NCBI GenBank assembly: GCA_037179335.1
Contig: JAKZHN010000024.1
Location: 372,001-436,000 of the forward strand
Origin: Cyclaneusma minus
Lineage: Eukaryota; Ascomycota; Leotiomycetes; Marthamycetales; Marthamycetaceae
Length of the DNA stretch: 64,000 nucleotides
Reading direction: 5' to 3'
Within the stretch, counting starts at the first letter, position 1. Each line of letters begins with the position of its first letter. Made by a program: the position numbers and the translations under genes. The notes beneath the pieces are model-generated. The model searched no databases. It was given only the letters and a program-made list of their open reading frames with translations, and was not told the DNA's origin. Below, piece by piece: positions 11,296-20,087 of this stretch.

Positions 11296-12576
11296 CTATG
11301 ATGGCGACGACGCAGTTTGCGAGCTCTCTCTTGTTGAGTCCCCGCCAACGCCTTTGGATATGTTTTTGACCTCGGTCGTCTTACCGGGAACAGATGGAGG
11401 GGGCAGGATCCGCGTCTTTCCGTTCACTGTCTCGCGTCCAGACTTCCACTTCTTGACTGGTGCACTGCCTTTTCCACCAGAGCCAACTGGCTTGACAAGC
11501 TTCTTTGTCGGCGCTGGAACGGCACTCGTTGCCTCCTTTCGTATCTTATCGTCGCTACTCTCAACTTTGTGCTCAAAGCTCAGCTGCGAGGTGGGTTTCG
11601 TCGCCGCTGCAATAACGCTTGCTTTTGGCGCCTTCAACTTGACGACATTCTTTTTGGGTTTCTTTTTCTTCGGACTGTCATCCGAATCACCACCGTCGTC
11701 CATGTCCTCGGCATCCCGCTTGGTGGGACTCGATCTCTTGGGTGCAGCTGCTGGAAGCGGCGTGCCCTTTCGACTCCCCGGTGGCGTTCCACTCTGACTC
11801 GTGTTCCCGTTGTTCATTTTCAGCAATGCTGCTCGGCCAGAAGCTCGGCTCTTGATTCCCATGCATTGTTCAAGGTGTTTGGCAAAGCGTCGCACGTTGA
11901 GGAACCGGGAGCAGACATGGCATTTGACGTTGGGGAAACTAGGGGCCGGTGTCTTGCCATCCTGCGAGGACTCGGGTAGGTCTTCCTTCTTACGTTTGTG
12001 GCCCTTGCCAGGTCCCTCTACCGGGAATGGCTGGCCATGAATATCATGTCCCGGTTTGTCGATGAAAGGGTGCTTTTTGCAGTATTCGACATCTGGCTCT
12101 GGCTTCCGACCTCCATTGCCGTCGGTAGGATGCAGTAGACGAGGAAGACCACACTTGGCACATCTGATTTCCTTGGTTGTAGCGAGCGGGTTTCCCTTGA
12201 TATAGATATTTCCATCGTCGTAGATGGCAGCGGCAGTTTCAACATGGAGTTTCTTCTCAGATCCACCAGTAGAGTCGTCATAGCTAGAGTCGTGCTCTTG
12301 TTCTGCCGCTTTCTGCTCAACAATGATTGCAGCCGTCCGAGCACGGGAAATCTTTTCTTCGCGGTGCGTCTTCAAGACTATGTCGTAAATGATATTTCGA
12401 AAGACGTCGTCGACAATGGCGTGGGCCTGTCCAGACGTTAGCCGTGCCCCCATGACGCCCTGAACTTGGACTTGACAGGCAGAAAGAAAACGCACGTAAG
12501 TGTCCATGCTACTAGGAGGCTTGCCACCTTCAGGCACCACAATGCCCGTTTGTGGGAAGCTCTCGTTTCCAGCCAT
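11296..12576 (-). CDS. SAGA-associated factor 11-like (Sgf11) zinc-finger protein
   Basis: Single-exon 426-residue protein. Sgf11 anchors the histone H2B deubiquitinase module (Ubp8, Sus1, Sgf73) to nuclear SAGA. Evidence is the C-x2-C..H-x3-C finger CHVCSRFLNVRRFAKHLEQC at about 219-238, followed by MGIKSRASGRAAL, which matches the Sgf11 finger pattern. An N-terminal helical segment (about 24-95, DTYVRFLSACQ...) could be the Sgf11 helix that packs with Sus1/Sgf73. A second Cys/His cluster (CAKCGLPRLLHP ... YCKKHPF, about 139-170) is seen in filamentous-fungal members. The C-terminal third is Lys/Ser/Pro-rich with a basic cluster (KKKKPKK) that may act as a nuclear localisation signal. It is much longer than the ~100-residue yeast protein. 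It could instead be another ATXN7/Sgf73-type finger protein; I favour Sgf11. Confidence 0.7.
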   Translation of the reverse strand: MAGNESFPQTGIVVPEGGKPPSSMDTYVRFLSACQVQVQGVMGARLTSGQAHAIVDDVFRNIIYDIVLKTHREEKISRARTAAIIVEQKAAEQEHDSSYDDSTGGSEKKLHVETAAAIYDDGNIYIKGNPLATTKEIRCAKCGLPRLLHPTDGNGGRKPEPDVEYCKKHPFIDKPGHDIHGQPFPVEGPGKGHKRKKEDLPESSQDGKTPAPSFPNVKCHVCSRFLNVRRFAKHLEQCMGIKSRASGRAALLKMNNGNTSQSGTPPGSRKGTPLPAAAPKRSSPTKRDAEDMDDGGDSDDSPKKKKPKKNVVKLKAPKASVIAAATKPTSQLSFEHKVESSDDKIRKEATSAVPAPTKKLVKPVGSGGKGSAPVKKWKSGRETVNGKTRILPPPSVPGKTTEVKNISKGVGGDSTRESSQTASSPS

Positions 12577-13259
12577 GTTTCGGTGGGAGCATCAGGCTGC
12601 GAGCCAATGCTTTGGTCGCATGCACCCGTGTACTTCTCTCAGGATACGGGCCTCGAGATCTGATGGAAAGCAGAAAGGGGGCCTGCGGACGGAGGGAAGT
12701 TTTGTCCAATTCCCAAGAGGTCGATCGGCTGATGAGGAAGTTAAGCCTAAATAGCAAGCTTCGCATAAAGTTCAGACTTTGGCGTAGGAAAGAAGGTGAA
12801 AGTTGAAAGTCGATCAACGGGAGAGCTTTGATTCTGCGACCAGGGCGCTGAAGTTAAGCCGAATTAGGGGCCTCCCGCGGGCGGTGAGAAGGCTATTCCA
12901 GGCACATATTCGTCATCGGGGCGCCCTCTACTTCCCTACCCCAGGAATTATTGTGCTCTGCAACCGTCGACTGCCTAATAAATTCGAATACTAAGTTGCG
13001 AGTTTGAAGGCAGGATTGACTTGGCGGGGCTCCCCCGAGGACCAGTCGGCATGAGAAAGTCAATTCTTCCACAACGTAAGAGTTACTGTACTCTTAGATA
13101 TCTAAGTTCCAGCGGCCGACGGCAAACGGAAAAGCCACATCTCACCCTCTCCACGCGACCATTCTTTGAGGAGGTACAAGGGACCATAAATGCACGAGCG
13201 TCAACCTGTCCGTAAGCTTTTCCTCGATCTCCTCCGGCCGCTGAACCACATAGCCCAGG
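12577..13259. promoter_or_regulatory. Shared upstream region of divergent Sgf11-like and Naa50-like genes
   Basis: 683 bp between two divergent start codons, so both promoters must lie here. No TATA box or known operator stands out. The position is directly seen; the regulatory role is inferred. Confidence 0.4.
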
Positions 13260-14513
13260 ATGGATATCAAGGCCACTCCAAAGACGCAAGCCAAGGCACA
13301 GATGTCTATCAAGTCTTTCTTTCAAGCCCTGTCGGCCAACAACTCTGCTCCGGCACCCCACGCAACTGCTCCCTCGAATAACACGCCATCTTCAAATCGT
13401 CCCCCACCAGATACACCGGCTGCCCCATCCCTCCCCGCTGCCGCAAATGCCAGTCCGCCGCTGCCATCCTCAGGGTTCGCGGAAACGCCAACTCATCACC
13501 CCCAAGCTTTCATCTCGCCCGTAACGCCCGCAAACGTCCAGTCTCTGAAACGGATCAACAGCCTACTTCTTGAGGTCAGCTATGCCGAAAGTTTCTATGC
13601 TGCCACGATAGCGCCTTCGACTTCGACCTCCCCAAACCTCTCCCGTGTCTTAGTCTGGCACGACACGCCTTCTCCTCCAAACACGACTCCCCCAAAACCA
13701 ATAGATGGAAAAGTCGTAGGTGGACTCGTTGGCAGGATCGAGCCGTCCAACAACAATGAAAGGACATTTTATATCCAGTCCCTTGCTCTTCTGTCGCCTT
13801 ATCGGTCACAGGGTCTGGCATCTGCTCTCATAGATTCCGTCATCAGTGACATATTGAAGATGCCTCCGGGGCCCAACCCAATCACCTCAGTCTATGTACA
13901 CGTCTGGACCAAAAACCAAGACGCTTTGGATTGGTACAATCGACGTGGTTTCTCTCAGGCCGGGGGCGTTTTAAATGGCTATTACCGCAAACTCAAACCA
14001 GATACGGCTTGGATTTTGAGGAGGAAGATCACCCCAAATGATGGGCTGAAGCATGGTGCGTCGCTTGCGTCAGGCAATCAGAGCCATGGGCCGACCCAGC
14101 CCCTGAACCGATCAGGAGTGACTTCGGCTCCTCCAGGCTCCAAAGCTCGACTTCTACCACCGGAGATGCCAAGATCCGGGTCTTACCAGACCTCGAAGCC
14201 GGCCACTGAATGGAACGATCTGCCAGATGATATTCTGACCAAGACGACTTCTCAAATCTCGTTGTCAAGGAAATCACCACTTCCGCCAACCACTATGCCA
14301 GCACCAGCGCAAATGAGCAGCGGCAACGAGAAAGGGGACGAATTGCCGCCCCCGTCTTCGCTAGGCATGAACCTGGGAAACTCGAGTGGTGATTTCGCGA
14401 GTGGTGCGAGCTCAAGGAGTAGTTCGCGAACCCGAGCGACTGGTGCGGCTGGCAAGAAGAAGAGGACATACCCTGCTGCTGCCTTTGCTGGGGCTGGGGC
14501 TGGGAAGAGTTGA
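13260..14513 (+). CDS. Naa50-like GNAT acetyltransferase with N-terminal PIP box
   Basis: Single-exon 417-residue protein. The GNAT domain spans about 91-256: VQSLKRINSLLLEVSYAESF closely resembles the opening of Naa50 (NatE catalytic subunit). The acetyl-CoA loop is YRSQGLASALI (about 181-191), preceded by FYIQSLALLSP; VYVHVWTKNQDALDWYNRRG and NGYYRKLKP follow as in Naa50. Naa50 acetylates N-terminal Met of nascent chains, and its animal orthologue (San) is needed for sister-chromatid cohesion. Residues 14-21 read QMSIKSFF, the canonical PCNA-interacting consensus Q-x-x-(I/L/M)-x-x-F-F, followed by a ~65-residue Pro/Ser/Ala-rich linker. Using the Met at residue 15 as start would remove the Gln, so the upstream ATG matters. 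Residues from about 260 onward are a low-complexity Ser/Pro tail. A generic GNAT function cannot be excluded. Confidence 0.8.
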   Translation: MDIKATPKTQAKAQMSIKSFFQALSANNSAPAPHATAPSNNTPSSNRPPPDTPAAPSLPAAANASPPLPSSGFAETPTHHPQAFISPVTPANVQSLKRINSLLLEVSYAESFYAATIAPSTSTSPNLSRVLVWHDTPSPPNTTPPKPIDGKVVGGLVGRIEPSNNNERTFYIQSLALLSPYRSQGLASALIDSVISDILKMPPGPNPITSVYVHVWTKNQDALDWYNRRGFSQAGGVLNGYYRKLKPDTAWILRRKITPNDGLKHGASLASGNQSHGPTQPLNRSGVTSAPPGSKARLLPPEMPRSGSYQTSKPATEWNDLPDDILTKTTSQISLSRKSPLPPTTMPAPAQMSSGNEKGDELPPPSSLGMNLGNSSGDFASGASSRSSSRTRATGAAGKKKRTYPAAAFAGAGAGKS

Positions 14514-15280
14514 GTGTTGTGAATGGGCTTTTACGGGTAGTGATAGGGTGGAAGCCATATGCAAATCATTCCATCTCTCGTATCGGCGTTGTAAGTTGAC
14601 AAAGCACAAACACGGGGCTCGTGTGGAGCTGGATAGGGGTAAAGGCGGCTATACTGGATAGACGGGAATTGCGCATTAGCGGGCGTTTGGGCCAATTGTG
14701 TATAACATCTTGAGGCTGTACTCGGAATTTTACAAGTAAACCAAATCCAAGGCATTGTAGAGCGAAGTACTGCTGTCAGAATACCTGATGGGAGAGGGCA
14801 CCAAGAGTTCGGTCAAACTAAGCCTAACCTACCGCTCCGATTCAAGCGGCTTTCTAGTCGGTGTATTGAAGAAGACATAGAAAGAACAATTCTAGAGTCA
14901 TTACCTGTACTAGAAGCTGATCCTGCGACCTTTTTGTAAGTCCTGGGATCACTAGTCGCTGGGATCACACTTCTGAGCCTCGCGTCGCCGAAATGGGAGA
15001 ATCTCGATTCTAGAGAATAATGGCAGTTGCAGATTATGATTTCCGATTGGATCACATATACACCCTTTACTAGTCTCATAAACTGCTAAGTGGTTTCTTG
15101 TAACCAAAGCAAACCAAGCATCCAAAACCGGCTACAAAATTCCATCAAATGTGTGATCAATGTCTGTTAGGCCTTTGGTCACTTCAATTCAATGGTGGTG
15201 TCCATCAATCCCCACTCGCCACCCCAAGCAATCCCTGCATCTCCGCGAACCCTGAACAGCCCACCCAGGCACGCACATCA
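14514..15280. other. Intergenic, no gene seen
   Basis: Between the Naa50-like gene and the tRNA-like locus. Only short ORFs without recognisable content. Confidence 0.4.
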
Positions 15281-15281
15281 C

Positions 15282-15296
15282 AAAAATGCCAAAAAA
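15282..15296 (-). terminator. Pol III-type oligo-T terminator of the tRNA-like gene
   Basis: On the minus strand a run of six T (15296-15291) begins 27 nt downstream of the tRNA-like 3' end, followed shortly by a run of five T (15286-15282). This is the usual RNA polymerase III stop signal at a usual distance. Confidence 0.55.
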
Positions 15297-15323
15297 GTAT
15301 GTTTCAAAGAGGGATAGTCTTCT

Positions 15324-15480
15324 AGATCCACGTGGGGCTCGAACGTGGCCACAGCCTCTTGATGTGTGATGTGCATTCATCGTAGTCAAGCACTCTACCG
15401 CTGGTGTGTTTTGTTAGTTTTGGAGATTCCTGGGGAAATCTGGTACTGGACAATGCGCAACTTACTTGAGCCAGTGGACC
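15324..15480 (-). tRNA. tRNA-Arg(ACG)-like gene with a spliceosomal-type intron in the D-loop
   Basis: Read on the minus strand, 15480-15466 gives the acceptor 5' strand GGTCCAC, TG, D-stem GCTC and AA. A 65-nt insert follows (15465-15401) that starts GTAAGT, has the branch motif ACTAAC and ends CACCAG. At 15400 the tRNA resumes with CGGTA and D-stem GAGT. The anticodon stem CTTGA/TCAAG is perfect, with loop CTACGA..A giving anticodon ACG and a 16-nt insert at position 37/38, the normal site of eukaryotic tRNA introns. The T-loop is TTCGAGC. The 3' acceptor strand GTGGATC pairs with all seven 5' bases (one G-U), then T73, and no CCA is encoded. The T-stem needs removal of four bases (CCAC, inside GTGGCCACG) to become a perfect GTGGG/CCCAC. 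With all three inserts removed, every stem and the invariant T8, A14, G18G19, T33, TTC and A58 are canonical. It may be functional or a decayed tRNA; the tRNA origin itself is strongly supported. Confidence 0.7.
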
Positions 15481-16045
15481 AACATTTGGAAGTTTTGGAT
15501 GTTGGGAACTTGTGAGAATGCGATACATGTATGATGTCGGGAAACTGAGGTTTGAAATGCTACCTACCTCTGTAGCCAACGACTGGCGTTGTAAGTTTTG
15601 TAAAAAAATAAAAAAATCCGAGGTTTTCTTTTTGAAAGCGGTCCTTTTTCTGGAACTAATGTCTTTAATTTTTATTGGAATTTGGTATTGACAGTAAAGT
15701 GACTTTTTAAACAAGCTTGATAAAATTAAATATAAACTTGGAAAACTATAGTTTCTTATATTTCCAGCATGATTGGAACCCGATTCTTCATTCTACCTTG
15801 CCACTTTAAATGTTATTGCTTTGAAGAAAACCAGTACCCTTATTGAAAGCATATTTCAAAAGAGCCCCTATCCTGACATTCATATCGATTCATGTTGTCA
15901 TCTTTCTGATTCCGAAACTTCAGCGGCTCAGCCTTGCCCCGCAAGTCATTTATGCTCCAGCCTCACCCAGAAAGACCCCTGGAACATAAATTTAACTCGG
16001 CGGGAACACAAAGTCCAACCTTCGATCCCAAACCCCACACCCCAC
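15481..16045. other. Intergenic, no gene seen
   Basis: Between the tRNA-like locus and the guanylate kinase gene. A small A+T-rich patch is at about 15590-15760. An open frame continuous with the kinase reaches back to an ATG at 15952, but its content is not kinase-like. Confidence 0.4.
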
Positions 16046-16857
16046 ATGTTCGTTGCGCGAACTCTACGCCTCTCACGGAGCTTCCCAACCACGCCGTCCT
16101 TCCTCCTGCCAGCCCAAAACCACACAATGGCATCCTGTACGCACCCAATTCCCTGCTTCATCCCAGCGTCCCCTCCTCACTTCTAGAATCTGACACACTC
16201 CCAGCAAAACCCACCGACACGCGCCCCCTCATCATCTCCGGCCCCAGCGGCGTCGGCAAAGGCACTCTCTACAACCTCCTCCTAGAACGCCACCCCGGCA
16301 CCTTCTCCCCCACCGTCTCGCACACCACGCGCTCTCCCCGCCCCGGCGAGTCCGACGGCGTGCACTACCACTTCGTCCCCCGCGCCGCCTTCGCCTCCCT
16401 CGTCTCGTCCGACGGCTTCATCGAACACGCCACATTCGGCTCCAACAGCTACGGCACCTCGCGCGCCACCCTCTCCTCCATCCGCGCATCTGGCAAAATC
16501 CCCATCCTGGATATTGAAATGGAAGGCGTGAAGCAGATCAAGGCGAAGGGGAAGGATGGGGGTGAGCGGATTGAGGCGAGGTATGTGTTTATTGCTCCGC
16601 CGAGCTGGGAGGAGTTGGAGAGGAGGTTGAGGGGCAGGGGCACGGAGACGGAGGAGAGTGTGCAGAAGAGGTTGGCGCAGGCGAGGAAGGAGATGGAGTG
16701 GGGGGCGGAGGGGAAGAATCATGATTTGGTGGTTGTGAATGGGGATTTGGAAAAGGCGTATAGGGAGCTGGAGGCTTTTGTGCTTGGAGGGGAGAAGAGG
16801 ACGCAGGAGCAGGAGGCGAAGGAGGGGGGGATGGCGGGGGTTAGTGTGCAGGATTGA
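16046..16857 (+). CDS. GUK1: Guanylate kinase, with optional mitochondrial presequence
   Basis: Phosphorylates GMP to GDP. Exons 16046-16136 and 16205-16857 (68-nt intron, 5' GTACGC, branch CTGAC, 3' CCCAG) give 247 residues. The spliced N-terminus MASS-KPTDTRP leads into the P-loop GPSGVGKG (about 43-50). The GMP-binding region follows (HTTRSPRPGESDGVHYHFV, ATFGSNSYGTSR), then ILDIEMEGVKQIK and the lid RLRGRGTETEESVQKRL. Two in-frame ATGs exist. That at 16046 adds a 27-residue Arg/Ser-rich, acid-free leader (MFVARTLRLSRSFPTTPSF...) typical of a mitochondrial presequence and has a poor start context (C at -3, T at +4). That at 16127 has a strong context (A at -3, G at +4). This suggests cytosolic and mitochondrial forms by leaky scanning. 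The 5' half of the coding region is C-rich and the 3' half G-rich. An unspliced start at 15952 is less likely. Confidence 0.88.
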
Positions 16858-17509
16858 GATTGTGGGTGGAGGGGATCTTTGGGGTGAATGGATGATGCGA
16901 GCGGCTTACTTGGCGCCTTCGGGGATTTGATGTGTGGGGAGCAGAGGATATGATATAATCCAATATGGGCCGGTGAAACAAAATATGGGTCATACGGCTG
17001 CATCAGTCTGCTGTTATAAAGCGTATACATAGCATAGAGAACTACGGTATATGAGACTCTGGAATCTGGATCCTCGAATGGAGCTCAAATATCGCGGAAT
17101 ATATTTACTCCCCGTCGCTTGCTGCCGCGCGGTGACACCACTACAGCAATGCCCACAAACTGGAAAGACGTGTGGTGTTGCCCATAATTGATATCCCAAT
17201 TTATACTGTGTTGTATGTGAAGGAAATTAGGAAGATTATCGAGTGTTGACTCCGGTGCAGATGCTTTCGCAGTCTAAGCAAAACCCCCCTCCCATATGTA
17301 CCCATAATAAACCCATCCGTCAACTCCTCGCTCGCTCTATCAAATGCCCAGTTCCCCTTTTTCCCTTTCCGGAAAATGAAAGCACGCCAATCTCATAAAA
17401 GAGTATTCGTATCCTTCGTAAACCTCAAGTTGTACAATTTATACAATTCTACCTCTCTTCGCTCCATTATCACGAGGAACACCTCGTCTCTTCTACTTAT
17501 AGAAGGAAT
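16858..17509. other. Convergent intergenic region
   Basis: Between the 3' ends of guanylate kinase (+) and the SUR7-family gene (-). No gene or repeat recognised. Confidence 0.4.
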
Positions 17510-18807
17510 TTAGTTGCTCCCGCGGTTGCGACTGAAGTTGGGCATCGCCAGTCTCGATTGCCGCTTTTCTGGGACGCTGCTGCCGTTGGCACCGGTAGCT
17601 TCAGCGTCGTCGGTATAAGCGTGCTTGTTGCCCTTCCTGCGACCGGTTCGTACGTCGCGCCGTGATGCGCAGCAGCAGGAGAGGCCGAGGTGGATTATGA
17701 AACCGATGAGGGAGAAGGCGGAGGCTATCCACATGAAGACGAACATTTCGGTGCCGAGAGATGCTGGATTGGGTATTAGTCTTATCATCTCTATGTACTC
17801 GTGCTATCTGCGGAAAGAGAAGAATATGCTTTTTTTTTCTTGGCGGGGGGCCTTGCGCGACTTGACTGACCTTTGATGTTTAGGGTGTCTTGGCTGGTAA
17901 TGGTGTTGCGGAAGATGATGAACATGACGGTGGCAATGATGCTGCCGACGACGGTAAGAAGGGCGGCGATGAAGGTGAATATTACCATGAGGAGGCTCCA
18001 CCAGCGCGAATAGATGACTATCCAGGCGACGAAGATTCTGCACCAAAAGTCAGTATCATCTCTTCATAGTAATATATATCAAAAACCAAGTTCCGAGTTC
18101 CAAAATTCGTGTCAAGAATTCGAGAGTCAACTAGGTACCGCGGGAGGATGACTTACGAGACAAAGTTCAGTACAGCACCGGTGATGAAGAAGCCGAACAT
18201 GATATGGCTAACATCTCTGATCAGGTCCAAGATGTGGTTGATGTCGTTAGGCAGAGCGATAGTTGCACCGGCCAGCAACTCGTTCAAGATGATAGAGACC
18301 GGGTTGAACCAATAGAGATTCTCTGGAGGACTGCAGGTGAGGCTCGATACGTTGTCGTAGCCTTCGCAGAATCCCCAAAGACCGACCTGGTAGAAATCGT
18401 GCAAGCCGAGGGACTGGGCGATGCTGTTGATGAGCACGGCGTTCGGCACGGATAGCGGGATGATGTTAGAGAGGTCCATTTTGAAGAAGTAGATATCGCG
18501 GATGACGGGCATGTCGTAGGTGCTGCCGATTTCCACCTATTCTGGGCGTTAGATGATTGTTTTGGACGGGACTTTTCTCCTCTTTCAGTGGTTTGAAAGA
18601 TGATGAAGAGGATCTTACGAGAATGAGGAATATCACAGAGACGAAGAAACAAAAGGAGGCTACGAGGCAGGCGTTTCGCCGAGTTCGCGTGGCCCTCTTG
18701 ATGTCGACATTGGGACTCGCGGGTCTCCCATCTTGCGTATCGCCGGTGCCATTTGTGTTGTCGTTATTCTTCTCTTCTAGCCTGTGTGAGGAGCGCCGGA
18801 AGAGCAT
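17510..18807 (-). CDS. SUR7/PalI-family four-span membrane protein
   Basis: Four exons (18807-18619, 18536-18157, 18037-17871, 17763-17510) give 329 residues. An N-terminal cytosolic segment rich in Asn, Asp and Arg precedes a membrane span (ACLVASFCFFVSVIFLILV). A long extracytoplasmic loop carries the family pattern GLWGFCEGYDN...LTCSPP, with paired cysteines, before the next span. Three further spans follow (around HIMFGFFITGAVLNFVSIFVA, MVIFTFIAALLTVVGSIIA and MFVFMWIASAFSLIGFIIH). The C-terminal tail is basic after a CCC cluster (LSCCCASRR), a possible palmitoylation site. SUR7-family proteins localise to eisosomes or cortical patches at the plasma membrane, while PalI relatives sense ambient pH; which applies is not decidable here. 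Each intron has GT..AG ends and keeps frame. Confidence 0.8.
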
Positions 18808-20087
18808 GTTGCCTAGATGTGGGATGGGTAGCAAGTCGAGCGTATGACGAGCCCCCGGGGATAGCGACTGGACTTTAGGAAAATTGGAATCTCGAGGTCT
18901 TGGAAGCGTCAAAGAACAGAAGGAACGAGCGACTCGAAAGCGATTCAAAGCAGAAGCAGAATGGCCAAGTGATGTATGCTGTGATGGCGATCTCGGTTAG
19001 GGGAGAGAAAATACGGTATAGCCATCTACCTCACGCCAGCAGCGAACAACATTGAAGCACGATGATGATCTCTCATGTTGGAAGTCAAACGTCAGGATGT
19101 CCGACGGGGATTTGATGTGGCGGGTGGAGCCCCTGGCCTCTGCTAGCTTCAATGAATCAGCGACGTCGGTTCCCTACCAAGGTCTCTCTCGGCCTGGCCA
19201 AGCCTACTTGTAGTTTTTGCTGTGCTCCTATTCCTTCTAGTGAGCTCTAGCAGGGCCTAAGTTGAATGTTTCAACATGAATGCTGCGCGTGGGAGAAGCT
19301 TGGCGTCCGTTCATTCTGAAACTAGTCGAAAGGCAATCTGATCCATCTCTCCGGAAAGCTCACGGAATCAGGGTATTGAGCTGCGGCCTGACAGATCCGT
19401 GCTTGTTCCAGTCTGGGGGGCAGCCTGGAGATCTGCGACTTGCTTTCAAAGCTTTGCCGGATTCGGCTTACAAGTATCCCTAATTTAGTTAAAAAAGAAG
19501 CCAATCGCCTTGGCATCGCGGCTGTGGCAGCCACCGAAAATGCACTGGAATAAGCTCAGTCTTTCCTATCCTATTGCTCTGAGGTCATCGCGACTTGGAG
19601 TCGAACATCTTCTCATGATAGCACGGATAGAGGCAATAATCGACTCCGCGGAAACGGGATCAATGCTGCAGGCTGATGACTTATGTAGGCGGCGCTGAAT
19701 CGTGGCAGGCTGCAGACGGGATGAGGTCAACCCCGGCGCTGGGTCGACGCTACAGACAAACAAATTCCGATGGAACGCACGGCCAGAACTAGAGAGGCCA
19801 AAACGAACGTCATTCAGCTTTCAATCTCCAAGAAGGGCCTCTGATACTGCAAACGCCACAAAACTAGTGCTGGAAGAATGAAAGAAGAATTCAATTCCAC
19901 GTGCAAGCCTTCCAAACCGGTCCCCTGAAGAAAAATCCTCCGATGTCAGCGCCGAGCAACTGGATGATTGAACACCAACCATAGACCAAGCTCCACCTCC
20001 TTTGAATCTCGCTCTTTTGATCCGATCCTCCTTCTCCCTCCGTCCTACGCTGCCGCAGTTGCATTGGTGATAACCTCGTCTTCACAA
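18808..20087. promoter_or_regulatory. Upstream region of divergent SUR7-family and PLC-like genes
   Basis: 1.28 kb between divergent start codons. No coding region is recognised in it; short ORFs at 19280-19700 have no family features. Regulatory content is inferred from position only. Confidence 0.35.

Noticed and set aside
15952..16204. Unspliced N-terminal extension of guanylate kinase
   Set aside because: Open frame but not kinase-like; a 68-nt intron with good signals gives the conserved N-terminus instead.
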